The translations under genes were made by a program, and so were the position numbers. A DNA stretch of 64,000 nucleotides from an uncultured Bacteroidota bacterium (GTDB taxonomy: Bacteria > Bacteroidota > Bacteroidia > Chitinophagales > Chitinophagaceae). The notes beneath the pieces were generated by a model, which had not been told where the DNA came from, searched no databases, and was given only the letters and a program-made list of their open reading frames with translations. How positions within the stretch are numbered: position 1 is the stretch's first letter; every line of letters starts with the position of its first letter. This document shows positions 33,050 through 40,861 of this stretch, in pieces. The stretch spans positions 1-64,000 of the forward strand of contig CAIRYK010000053.1 of assembly GCA_903882805.1 (NCBI GenBank), read 5' to 3'.

Positions 33050-33439
33050 TTAACGTTTAGAGAACTGGAAGCTACGGCGCGCTTTAGCTTTACCGAATTT
33101 CTTACGTTCTACCATGCGGCTGTCGCGGGTAAGTAGGCCATCTTTTTTCAGTGATGGACGATACTCTGGGTTTACTTCGCACAGTACGCGGGCAATAGCC
33201 ATCTTAATAGCTTCGGCCTGTCCTTTAGGACCGCCGCCCTGCACATTAACAACGATGTCGAAAGAAGTCATTCCGTCGATAGTTTTCAATGGCAGTTCCA
33301 CCTGATTTTGCAGGTACATTATGGGGAAATACGCTTTGTATTCCTTACCATTTACCGTGATAACGCCTGTACCCTTGCTTAAATATACACGGGCAACTGC
33401 TTCTTTACGACGGCCAACGGCGTTTTTCTGTTTTTCCAT
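33050..33439 (-). CDS. rpsI: 30S ribosomal protein S9
   Basis: A 129-residue protein, starting MEKQKNAVGRRKEAVARVYLS, with the conserved GRRKEAVARV and the C-terminal LLTRDSRMVERKKFGKAKARR (quoted in part as RDSRMVERKKFG) and final FSKR, whose Arg reaches the P-site tRNA anticodon. GGGPKGQAEA is the usual middle motif. It follows rplM by 95 bp, the standard rplM-rpsI pair, and precedes rpsB by 48 bp. Confidence 0.98.
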   Translation of the reverse strand: MEKQKNAVGRRKEAVARVYLSKGTGVITVNGKEYKAYFPIMYLQNQVELPLKTIDGMTSFDIVVNVQGGGPKGQAEAIKMAIARVLCEVNPEYRPSLKKDGLLTRDSRMVERKKFGKAKARRSFQFSKR

Positions 33440-33534
33440 TTTATGTATGAATGGTTTAAATTTTATTTAAAATTGTTTCGGTCAAGCTGCCTTTTCTTTG
33501 CCACCGGCATTGTTCAGGCGTCGACTTGGCTTGT

Positions 33535-33978
33535 TTAGATGCTCAATGCTTTTGGAGACTGAGCGTGGTGTGGATGCTCTGCGCCTTCGTAAACAAATAG
33601 CTTTTTGTACATAGCGCGACCAAGACGATTTTTAGGCAACATACCTTTTACGGCGCGCTCTATCATCAGGTTTGGTCTGCGGCTCTGCATATCTATAGCC
33701 ATTTCTATTTTCTGTCCACCCGGATACATTGAATAGGTTTGGTATTCTTTGTCCTGCAGTTTATTACCGGTCAAAACAGCTTTACCTGAATTGATTACGA
33801 TGACATAATCGCCGCAATCGAAGTGAGGTGTAAAATAAGCTTTGTTTTTACCGCGCAATACTGAAGCGATTTTCGAACTCATACGGCCAAGCGTCTGGTT
33901 CGTAGCGTCTACAACATACCAATCGCGCTTAACGATCTTTTCGTTGGCCGACTGTGTTTTAAAACTTAAGTGTCTCAT
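33535..33978 (-). CDS. rplM: 50S ribosomal protein L13
   Basis: A 147-residue protein with DWYVVDATNQTLGRMSSKIA, quoted in part as VVDATNQTLGRM, GDYVIVINSGKAVLTGNK and the RAVKGMLPKNRLGRAMYKKL segment (quoted in part as VKGMLPKNRLGR). These are the L13 signature regions. It is the first gene of the rplM-rpsI-rpsB-tsf run. A full Bacteroidota promoter precedes it at 34058-34089, with about 70 bp of leader, which could hold an autoregulatory site, although I see no clear fold. Confidence 0.98.
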   Translation of the reverse strand: MRHLSFKTQSANEKIVKRDWYVVDATNQTLGRMSSKIASVLRGKNKAYFTPHFDCGDYVIVINSGKAVLTGNKLQDKEYQTYSMYPGGQKIEMAIDMQSRRPNLMIERAVKGMLPKNRLGRAMYKKLFVYEGAEHPHHAQSPKALSI

Positions 33979-34057
33979 TACTTTTTAATGTTTTTATTTC
34001 TTAAATAGTAGCGCAGCTTTAATCAAACCACACGCTTACCCTCTAAAATTGGGATGG

Positions 34058-34089
34058 CAAAAGTAGAACCCTACCTTCAAAACGCCAAA
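34058..34089 (-). promoter_or_regulatory. Promoter of the rplM-rpsI-rpsB-tsf operon
   Basis: On the minus strand TTTG (34086-34089) is separated by 20 bp from TACTTTTG (34058-34065). Both boxes and the spacing fit the Bacteroidota housekeeping consensus TTTG-N19/20-TAnnTTTG. Confidence 0.8.
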
Positions 34090-34249
34090 TAATTTATTAA
34101 GAAATTTTATGGGGAGATTGTAACTCATTGATTATCAGCGAAAATGGAGCAAAAATATTTTTGCTACCTACTACCGATAAGTAAACAATATGTGAGTTGC
34201 GGGTGGATAAAGGTTTTTTTGCAGGCTTCAAATAGGCTAAAAAAGAGGC

Positions 34250-34744
34250 TTAAACTTCAAGAATATACACGAATTCCGCAATTTCCTTCTTGCGGGCAAA
34301 GGCATAATACTGGTCCTCGGCTATCTTTTTGAAGCCGCATTTCGTCAGTACGCGCGCCGAACCAATATTGTCGAACGCCACCCTGCCGTATAGCGGCCGG
34401 TGGGTAGCAATGGTCAGAAACTGTTGCAGCGCGGCAGTAGCAATACCTTTGTTCCAGTAGGCCTTGCCTATGCCATAAGCAAGTTGCAGCTCATCGCCGA
34501 GCAGCCATGTAGATATGCTGCCCACTATAATACTATCTACAACTATTGTTCTTATGTTTAAAGTTTCGTCAGTCAGTAGTTTGTTCCATTTTGCCAGATA
34601 AGCCTCTTTATCCTTCCATTTTTCGTTTACAAAAGCCGCCATATGGCCGGCATCATCATCGGCTTGGTGGGCAAACAGCGTTTCCAAATCATCTGGTAAG
34701 GTTTTCCTTAATTCTACACTATAGTTGTTTTTGGTCTGGGTCAT
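34250..34744 (-). CDS. GNAT N-acetyltransferase (RimJ/RimL type)
   Basis: A 164-residue acetyltransferase. VELRKTLPDDLETLFAHQAD opens the fold in the way of the RimJ/RimL-like subgroup. AYGIGKAYWNKGIATAALQQFL, quoted in parts as GIGKAYWNKGIATAAL, contains the acetyl-CoA loop (W-x-x-G-x-A/G-T), and RVAFDNIGSARVLTKCGFKKI is the classic C-terminal 'N..S.RVLEK.GF' segment. The substrate may be a protein N-terminus, an antibiotic or a small amine. No neighbour suggests a role. The N-terminus is intact from ATG 34744 with no export signal, so it is cytoplasmic. Confidence 0.9.
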   Translation of the reverse strand: MTQTKNNYSVELRKTLPDDLETLFAHQADDDAGHMAAFVNEKWKDKEAYLAKWNKLLTDETLNIRTIVVDSIIVGSISTWLLGDELQLAYGIGKAYWNKGIATAALQQFLTIATHRPLYGRVAFDNIGSARVLTKCGFKKIAEDQYYAFARKKEIAEFVYILEV

Positions 34745-35042
34745 GGTTGGTCATTTTCAATAGTTGTTGCCTAAACAAGGAGGAGTTCAAAAGCTTGTAA
34801 ATAGTGGTTAGTTCAGATCTGTGCTGCATTTAAAAATAGGCGCTGCGCCAACCCGGAACTGTGGTAATGCATGTAAGATTCCGGTATATTCAGCTTTATT
34901 TCCTCGAATAGTGGCTGCATATTTTTCGATTCTTTACTCAGTTGTTTTTCAGCAAATGTGACAGACCTCTGCCCAACTCCGTATTTGTACACAATTTTAC
35001 GGCATGTAGGCTCTTCAAACCACACGTAACAAAACCCCTTTT
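34745..35042. other. Intergenic region; one doubtful small frame
   Basis: 298 bp between GNAT and rnhA. A minus-strand frame 34813-35025 begins with GTG and encodes 70 residues with no recognisable family. I do not accept it as a gene without outside support. No terminator or -7 box stands out. Confidence 0.4.
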
Positions 35043-35495
35043 TTATCCAGTATACCCCACATCTTCGAGCAGATTACCGCCGTCGGCCGCCTGGGTGGCC
35101 AATACATCGCAGCGGTTGTTCCATTTGTTGTCGGCATGGCCCTTTACCCACACAAATTTTATTTTGTGTTTCTTGTATTCTATCAAAAATTGCTTCCAAA
35201 GGTCGGGATTCTTCTTGCCCTCAAAGCCCTTCTTTACCCAGCCAAACACCCATTTTTTTTCTACCGAATTCACTACATACGACGAGTCTGTGTAGATGGT
35301 AATATCCAGATTTTCGCGTTTCAGTAGTTTCAGCGCCTCTATTACGGCCATAAGCTCCATGCGGTTGTTGGTGGTATGCTTAAAGCCCTGCGATATTTCT
35401 TTGATAGCGCCGCCATAATGCAGCACAGCGCCATATCCGCCATTGCCGGGATTGCCGCGCGCCGATCCATCGGTATATATAATCAGTTCAGACAT
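35043..35495 (-). CDS. rnhA: Ribonuclease HI
   Basis: A 150-residue enzyme that cuts RNA in RNA-DNA hybrids. The metal-binding carboxylates are all present: Asp9 (IYTDGSARGNPG), Glu47 (NNRMELMAVIEAL), Asp70 (YTDSSYVVNS) and Asp130 (NNRCDVLA); His120 in VKGHADN is the flexible-loop histidine. The basic handle KKWVFGWVKKGFEGKKN is present, as in E. coli RNase HI. Length matches the family. It is transcribed on its own, with a -7 box at 35537-35544, 42 bp upstream of its ATG. Confidence 0.97.
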   Translation of the reverse strand: MSELIIYTDGSARGNPGNGGYGAVLHYGGAIKEISQGFKHTTNNRMELMAVIEALKLLKRENLDITIYTDSSYVVNSVEKKWVFGWVKKGFEGKKNPDLWKQFLIEYKKHKIKFVWVKGHADNKWNNRCDVLATQAADGGNLLEDVGYTG

Positions 35496-35536
35496 TCAGA
35501 ACAAGAAATTGATTTAAGATGCGGCTATGCCGCCAA

Positions 35537-35544
35537 CAAAGATA
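35537..35544 (-). promoter_or_regulatory. -7 box (TATCTTTG) for rnhA
   Basis: Minus-strand TATCTTTG fits TAnnTTTG and lies 41 bp before the ATG at 35495. Confidence 0.5.
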
Positions 35545-35591
35545 AGGGCAAAACCACAGGGCGGTAACTGTAATAGCCTGCTATCCATCAT

Positions 35592-36689
35592 TTACTCCCA
35601 CTTAAACAACCGGCCGGCAGCAATATATACCACCACGCCCCATACCATCAGAGCCAGCAGGTCCATTTTTATCTCCATAAAGCCTGCGCCGTCGAACGCT
35701 ATTTTGCGTAGCGCATCGTTTACGTAAGTGAGGGGCAACGCCCTGCAGAAGGGCTGTAGCCACTTGGGGAAATTGTCGATAGAAAAAAAGGTGCCGGCCA
35801 GCAAAAACTGGGGCAGCGTTATGAGGTTAGAGAGTGGCGGAATGGCCGATTCGCTCTTGGCAAGGCTACTCACCACAAACCCGAAACCCATGAATATGAG
35901 CAGACTAAGGGCGCATACAGCCAGCATTTCCAGAAAAGTAACCCAGCCATTGAACAACGTAAACCCAAAAGCAAAATAACCCACCGATATAATAATAACA
36001 GCCCCCAACAACTGAAACAGCATGCGAGCTATGCCCTCGCTAATAACAATAACCTCGCGCCGCACGGGTGTGGCAAAAAAGCGTTTCAGCACCAGTGTTT
36101 GCCGCAAATTGAAAAACACAAACGCGGTGCCAAATACCCCCGATGCCAGCAACGAAAAACTGAGCTGCCCGGGCAGTATAAAATCGATGGTTTTATAGTC
36201 GCGCACCTCGCTCATGTGCATATCTATGGTCAGTAGTTCGGCCTGGCGTTTCTGTATTTCGGCATCCTGCTGTAATACCAGGCTGGCCAGCATGTTTTTT
36301 AGCTGCATAGCCTTATCTGCCTCCGACGATGCAGCGTTGAGGTGAATTTTAAATGCCGGTTTTGCGCCTGCCGGTTGCGGCTCTATAGCTATAGTAGCTA
36401 CTATATCGCCCTGCTTCAGCAGTTTGTTGGTGGTTGCTGTGTCTTTTATCACCCACTTCAGGGTGGGTATCTGGCGCAGCATGCCATACATGGCGTTGGC
36501 GGTATCGCTGCCGGGCGCGGGCGCCACAGCTATCTTAAAGCCGCCGCCGCCGCCCAGAAATCCAAAAACAAGAATGAATATAAGCGGAAACGCAATAGTA
36601 AACACTATTGCAGAAGGGCTCTTTACTATGGCCTGTAAACTGGCTTTTATTAGCGCCCGCATGGCGCGCGCATTACTGTAGTTAGCCAT
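35592..36689 (-). CDS. ABC-2 type transporter permease without adjacent ATPase
   Basis: A 365-residue membrane protein of the ABC-2 permease type. A first helix (about 25-45, AIVFTIAFPLIFILVFGFLG) is followed by a large extracytoplasmic loop (about 46-165) and then five or six helices in the C-terminal half (LSFSLLASGVFGTAFVFFNL, LLGAVIIISVGYFAFGF, LEMLAVCALSLLIFMGFGFV, LLALMVWGVVVYIAAG). LPQFLLAGTFFSIDNFPKWLQ is typical of the family. No ABC ATPase gene adjoins it in this window. It may work with an ATPase encoded elsewhere. The frame is open to 36764, but a -7 box at 36709-36716 fixes the ATG at 36689. Confidence 0.87.
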   Translation of the reverse strand: MANYSNARAMRALIKASLQAIVKSPSAIVFTIAFPLIFILVFGFLGGGGGFKIAVAPAPGSDTANAMYGMLRQIPTLKWVIKDTATTNKLLKQGDIVATIAIEPQPAGAKPAFKIHLNAASSEADKAMQLKNMLASLVLQQDAEIQKRQAELLTIDMHMSEVRDYKTIDFILPGQLSFSLLASGVFGTAFVFFNLRQTLVLKRFFATPVRREVIVISEGIARMLFQLLGAVIIISVGYFAFGFTLFNGWVTFLEMLAVCALSLLIFMGFGFVVSSLAKSESAIPPLSNLITLPQFLLAGTFFSIDNFPKWLQPFCRALPLTYVNDALRKIAFDGAGFMEIKMDLLALMVWGVVVYIAAGRLFKWE

Positions 36690-36708
36690 ATGGTTTATTG
36701 CTATTGTG

Positions 36709-36716
36709 CAAAGGTA
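36709..36716 (-). promoter_or_regulatory. -7 box (TACCTTTG) for the ABC permease gene
   Basis: Minus-strand TACCTTTG fits TAnnTTTG and lies 19 bp before ATG 36689, inside the longer reading frame. Confidence 0.5.
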
Positions 36717-36785
36717 AGCGCTATTGCCACACCGCAGGTTATGCCGGCGCCCTACATTTGCCACCGATGCGTAAATAATGCTGCG

Positions 36786-38045
36786 CTATTTGTTGAGCAG
36801 GGCTTTAATATAAAACGACGGCTTGGTGAGCTGCTGGCGCATATCAACATCGGTAAACATACCTATTATCGTTTCCTGGAGCGAATGGCTCTTATTAGCC
36901 TTATTGATGAGCATATTCACCATCCAGGGGTATTTGCATATTTTCTGCAGCCACATACTGGCTTTCAGCTCGTCGGCCAGGGCGCTGTATACTTCTTTGT
37001 CGTAGGCGTCTTTAAAAAACAAGCGCGAGAAGTCGCTGCGCTCTATTCCGCGGCGTATCGCTTCTGCGGCTTTCATACCGCTAAACAGCGCATTGCCTAT
37101 ACCCTCGCCTGTAAACGGATCTACAAGGCAGGCCGCATCGCCCACCAGCAAAAAGTTGTCGCCCGATATGGGTTTCTTTTTCTTGGCAGCCAGCGGCAGC
37201 CCCCAACCGTATACCTTATCTATCAGCTTTGCATCTTCAAACCTGGGGCCTATCTGCGGATTGTTTTTCAGGGCATACATCATTTCGTCGCGCAGGTTCA
37301 GCTTGCGCTTACGCACTACCTCCGACAGCATACCTACGCCTACATTGGCCATGCCGTTGCCCATAGGGAATATCCACAGGTAGCCGGGCAAAATCTCGGG
37401 CAAGAAATGCAGTTCTATATAGTTCTCTCGGCTCATACCCGTTACGCCCTCGTAGTAAGCCCGCAACCCCACTGCCGATGTTTTAGACACCTCGTTCTCT
37501 ACTATGAATTTTTTGCGCACTATACTTTTGTCGCCGTCGGCGCCCACCAGTATATCGGCGGCTATCATATAGTCTACCCCCTCGTGCAGTACATGCACTG
37601 TTACTTTGTCGGGGGCGGTATATATGCTTTTTACCTGCGCGCCCTGATAAATGGTGCAATAGGGCGACTCCATTTTCTCGAACAGAAAATTATCAAACAT
37701 CAACCTTGGCGCAATAAATCCCGGGGCCTTGGTGGTTTTTGTTCGCTTGGGGTTGAAGGGAATGCTCAGAGAATTACCATTGGGCGCTGCAAACTTCACT
37801 CCCCACGACGGCAGGTATTGAGTGCGGTTGCGATACACCTCCTCCATCCACTCCGGATTGGCCTTGTTGAGTACGGAAGTTGTTTTACCGCTGCAGGCGT
37901 CGCCGCACACCTTATCGCGCGGAAAAACCTCTCTTTCTATAACAATATGCGGTATCTTGAATTTGGATAGAAAAAAAGATACCCCTGCGCCTGCAGGGCC
38001 AGCGCCTATTATCAATACGCCAATGTCCAGCTTCTGAATATCCAT
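36786..38045 (-). CDS. FAD-dependent oxidoreductase, geranylgeranyl-reductase family
   Basis: A 419-residue flavoprotein. The N-terminal dinucleotide fold is IGVLIIGAGPAGAGVSFFL (GAGPAGAG at 14-21), followed by an acidic strand end (IVIER) and FPRDKVCGDACSGKT, where the DKxCGD motif marks the geranylgeranyl reductase/HpnW-like group. ILVGADGDKSIVRKKF is the DG motif and LLVGDAACLVDPFTGEGIGNA the GD motif that contacts FAD ribose and phosphate. Members reduce isoprenoid chains or hydroxylate/halogenate aromatic rings. The substrate is unknown here. The gene stands alone; it ends 97 bp before the permease start. No signal peptide. Confidence 0.9.
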   Translation of the reverse strand: MDIQKLDIGVLIIGAGPAGAGVSFFLSKFKIPHIVIEREVFPRDKVCGDACSGKTTSVLNKANPEWMEEVYRNRTQYLPSWGVKFAAPNGNSLSIPFNPKRTKTTKAPGFIAPRLMFDNFLFEKMESPYCTIYQGAQVKSIYTAPDKVTVHVLHEGVDYMIAADILVGADGDKSIVRKKFIVENEVSKTSAVGLRAYYEGVTGMSRENYIELHFLPEILPGYLWIFPMGNGMANVGVGMLSEVVRKRKLNLRDEMMYALKNNPQIGPRFEDAKLIDKVYGWGLPLAAKKKKPISGDNFLLVGDAACLVDPFTGEGIGNALFSGMKAAEAIRRGIERSDFSRLFFKDAYDKEVYSALADELKASMWLQKICKYPWMVNMLINKANKSHSLQETIIGMFTDVDMRQQLTKPSFYIKALLNK

Positions 38046-38229
38046 AGCAATTGCTCAGCGCTGTAATGATAATGATTTTTCGTGCGCTAATCAATATTAT
38101 CAATTAAAACTAATTGCATTAACATTCGATTATGAAATATAGCAAGAAAACGTATGTACCTACCGTGCTGTAGCGCCAATATTCAGGACAATTTAGCAAT
38201 AGAATTGTAAAAGCTGCAAGCGGCCTTGG

Positions 38230-38865
38230 TTACCAGCTTAGCCCCACCTCGCGCAGCACTTCCCTTATAGCCTCGTAGGTGCGGGCGGCTATCGGGGTCA
38301 GGTCGGCCTCGTGTACCCAGCGGGCCTCCATAATGTTCTCTTCTTTTTGCGGCAGCAGAGCATCGCTAATGGTTCCCTGCATTTTATACCAGGCAGTGCG
38401 TTTCAGAATCTGCTCCTGGTTTTGCACATATATGTGGTAAGTGTCAATTATTTTTTCGTTGAGGGTCAGGTTTTGCAGTCCTGTTTCTTCGCGCACCTCG
38501 CGCAGGGCGCATTCGTCTATATTTTCGCCCTCGTCCAGCTTGCCCTTGGGCAGGTCCCACTTGCCGCGGCGGTATATCATCAGTATGGCGCCATCTTCGT
38601 TGTACACTACTCCACCGGCAGCATCCAGCGGCGTAAACAGCGAGCTGAGCGCATTTTGCAGCGCATCGGCGGTAGTATCTTCTATTATTGCCCCCTTTAG
38701 GTGCGGTTTCTCCATGTGCCGCAGCGCCTGCGTAAAGTTGCGCTGAGCGCTGCCTTCAAACAAACTATAATCGGCCGCCGCTGGGTTCTGGCGTATATAC
38801 GCATCCTTGTCGGTAGTGATTATCAGCGGTTTATCGTTATAATATATTTTTTGAAAGAAATTCAT
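38230..38865 (-). CDS. Nudix hydrolase
   Basis: A 211-residue protein. The N-terminal ~80 residues are a small domain of unknown type (KPLIITTDKDAYIRQNPAA). The Nudix domain starts at about residue 82 with AAGGVVYNEDGAILMIYRRGKWDLPKGKL, quoted in parts GGVVYN and RRGKWDLPKGKLDEGE, and its Nudix box spans residues 108-130 with G-x5-E-x7-REVREETGL complete. WDLPKGK is seen in NUDT2/Ap4A and in diadenosine/diphosphoinositol hydrolases. The true substrate is unknown. It is divergent from pyrE, with 50 bp between starts, so their control regions overlap. Confidence 0.9.
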   Translation of the reverse strand: MNFFQKIYYNDKPLIITTDKDAYIRQNPAAADYSLFEGSAQRNFTQALRHMEKPHLKGAIIEDTTADALQNALSSLFTPLDAAGGVVYNEDGAILMIYRRGKWDLPKGKLDEGENIDECALREVREETGLQNLTLNEKIIDTYHIYVQNQEQILKRTAWYKMQGTISDALLPQKEENIMEARWVHEADLTPIAARTYEAIREVLREVGLSW

Positions 38866-38877
38866 ACCGCCCGTTTT

Positions 38878-38908
38878 TTTGAAGGTTAAGCTAATTGGCG
38901 TACGTTTG
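38878..38908 (+). promoter_or_regulatory. pyrE promoter with almost no leader
   Basis: TTTG (38878-38881), 19-bp spacer and TACGTTTG (38901-38908) fit the Bacteroidota consensus. The ATG of pyrE is only 7 bp after the -7 box, so the transcript would have a leader of a few bases at most. Confidence 0.75.
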
Positions 38909-38915
38909 GGCTGTT

Positions 38916-39548
38916 ATGAGCACTCCAAAACATTTTGCCGAGAAACTAATGCAAATTAAGGCATTACAAATCAACCTGCAAAAACCATATACATGGGCGT
39001 CGGGATGGAAGTCGCCGGTGTACTGCGACAACCGCAAGGTACTCTCTTACCCCTATGTGCGCGACTTCGTAAAAAGCGAACTGGCCAATATGATTCTGGA
39101 TCGTTTTCCGGATGCCGAAGTGATAGCTGGCGTAGCCACCGCCGGCATAGCCATAGGCGTAATGGCCGCCGACCTGCTGAAACTGCCCTTTATATATGTG
39201 CGCGCCAAGCCAAAAGAACATGGCATGGGCAACCAGATAGAAGGCGTGCTGGAAAAAGGCCAGAAAGTAGTGGTGATAGAAGACCTGATAAGCACCGGCA
39301 AGAGCAGCCTGCAGGTGGTAGATGTGCTGCGCCAGGAAGGCGCGGAGGTGCTGGGTATGTGCGGCTTGTTTACCTACGGTTTTCCGGTAGCCGACGAGGC
39401 GTTTGCAAAAGCAGGCGTTCCGCTGTATACCATAAGCAACTATAGCGCACTCATGGAAGTAGGCGAAGAGCAAAAACTAACCACACCCGAGCAAAAGGCG
39501 ACGCTGGAACAGTGGCGCGTAGACCCGGGCAACTGGCAGGGAGCATAA
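38916..39548 (+). CDS. pyrE: Orotate phosphoribosyltransferase
   Basis: A 210-residue pyrimidine-synthesis enzyme that makes OMP from orotate and PRPP. WASGWKSPVYCDNRK (28-41) is the orotate-side signature, AGVATAGIAIG the pyrophosphate loop, RAKPKEHGMGNQIEG the flexible catalytic loop with conserved Lys/His, and VIEDLISTGKSSLQ (120-133) the PRPP-binding motif with its acidic pair. The ATG at 38916 is chosen: an upstream TTG at 38895 would precede the -7 box. A perfect terminator follows 24 bp after the stop. It is a single-gene unit. Confidence 0.96.
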   Translation: MSTPKHFAEKLMQIKALQINLQKPYTWASGWKSPVYCDNRKVLSYPYVRDFVKSELANMILDRFPDAEVIAGVATAGIAIGVMAADLLKLPFIYVRAKPKEHGMGNQIEGVLEKGQKVVVIEDLISTGKSSLQVVDVLRQEGAEVLGMCGLFTYGFPVADEAFAKAGVPLYTISNYSALMEVGEEQKLTTPEQKATLEQWRVDPGNWQGA

Positions 39549-39572
39549 AATACCAACCGATAATCATACAAC

Positions 39573-39610
39573 AATCCGGCATAAACACCATTTTATGCCG
39601 GATTTGTTTT
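39573..39610 (+). terminator. Rho-independent terminator of pyrE
   Basis: A perfect 13-bp stem (AATCCGGCATAAA/TTTATGCCGGATT, 39573-39604, 6-nt loop) is followed by TGTTTT. Confidence 0.88.
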
Positions 39611-39784
39611 GCGCTTAGGCCACTCTGCGCTGCGTGAAGGTAATGTTAAAATATTGGCACGGTCTTTGTAATGCTACGGGTTATACGTTATAACCAACTG
39701 CTATATGGCTGTATTCAACCGTAGTGTAGTTTGCTTAAGGACTACTACTAAACATCATATTTTTAACCTCAATTATACATACTT

Positions 39785-40777
39785 ATGAAAAAAATTGCTC
39801 TCTATGCTGCAGTTGCTGCACTGTGCGGCGCAGCCCTGTCGTGCAACAAAAAAGACAACAATCCTGTAGTAAACCAATACTACAAGAGCTACCCTACATT
39901 AGACTCCGTGTTTGGACTGCTGAGCGTGAAATCGCAGTTTTTCAATATCGACGCTGCGACTGGCGGCTCATTTTATGGAGCTAAGGGCACGAGGTTCATC
40001 ATATCGCCCAACTCGCTACAGGATGGCGCAGGCGCCAGCGTAACCGGCCAGGTGCAGATAGAAGTAGCCGAATACATGAAGCGCGGCGACATGATATTCT
40101 CGGGTGTGCTGCCCTATAGCGATGGTGAACCGCTGGTAAGCGGCGGCGAGATATACATAAATGCTTCCCAAAGCGGCCAGCCTGTGTACCTGAAACCAGG
40201 ATTTACCTTCCGCGCCAATGTGCCCCGAAATGGCGACACCACAAAAGGGTTTGTTTTTTTTGCCGGCCGACAGGGGCCAAACGCAGTAGAAAACAAGGTA
40301 AATTGGGGATTACCTAACACCGACACAGCATCGGGTAGGGTAGCCTATATAGCGCCTATAGTTAATCCGCTTACGCGCCTCGAAGATTCGCTGGGCATTG
40401 TGTCCGATAGTTTTCAGTATTGCAACCCCGATTTCTACTACCGTACGCCTACCGACCTGGTGACCTACGAAATGACCATATCGACCAGCGGCAAATACCT
40501 GACATCGCAACGCAATATGCGCGCTTTTATGCTCGACGACAAGGTGAATACCGTCATCACCACTAAAAATGCCACTACCTCCGACGCCAATGTTACGTTT
40601 AGCTGCACATCGCCGCTCAATTACAAAATAAACCATGTAGCATTTGCACTTATCGACAACCATTTTTATGGCGGCATCCTCACCTTTACGCCTATTGCAG
40701 GCGCAAAATATTCGCTTACCCTTACCGAGGTAGACCCGGTAGCTTTTAAAGGTCAAATAAATGCCTTTTATAAGTAA
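39785..40777 (+). CDS. Predicted lipoprotein of unknown function
   Basis: A 330-residue protein with a lipoprotein signal (MKKIALYAAVAALCGAALSC, lipobox LSC at Cys20). The mature part begins NKKDNNPVVNQYYKS and has a segment KGTRFIISPNSLQDGAGASVTG (quoted in part as GTRFIISPNSLQDG) plus VQIEVAEYMKRGDMIFSGV; this 'F.IPP..L.D..G..V.G.V.I...E' pattern is like the ZU5-type beta domains of Bacteroidota surface lipoproteins. The rest is beta-rich with no enzyme motif. It precedes the SGNH-like T9SS gene by 84 bp in the same direction and may be cotranscribed. Anchored to the outer or inner membrane; its ligand is unknown. Confidence 0.82.
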   Translation: MKKIALYAAVAALCGAALSCNKKDNNPVVNQYYKSYPTLDSVFGLLSVKSQFFNIDAATGGSFYGAKGTRFIISPNSLQDGAGASVTGQVQIEVAEYMKRGDMIFSGVLPYSDGEPLVSGGEIYINASQSGQPVYLKPGFTFRANVPRNGDTTKGFVFFAGRQGPNAVENKVNWGLPNTDTASGRVAYIAPIVNPLTRLEDSLGIVSDSFQYCNPDFYYRTPTDLVTYEMTISTSGKYLTSQRNMRAFMLDDKVNTVITTKNATTSDANVTFSCTSPLNYKINHVAFALIDNHFYGGILTFTPIAGAKYSLTLTEVDPVAFKGQINAFYK

Positions 40778-40861
40778 CTGTTGCTGTTGTGTTATAAATG
40801 AGGCAATTACTTGTTTTGACTATAAAAATGTCGTAAATTCAGTAGACCAATTACCTACTCC

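Noticed and set aside
34813-35025. 70-codon minus-strand frame starting with GTG
   Set aside because: No ATG, no family, no export signal and no clear coding bias. It might be a remnant, but I cannot support it.
36690-37970. 426-codon plus-strand frame opposite the FAD oxidoreductase gene
   Set aside because: It lies fully antisense to a clear flavoprotein gene and has no family signature; it results from codon bias of the real gene.
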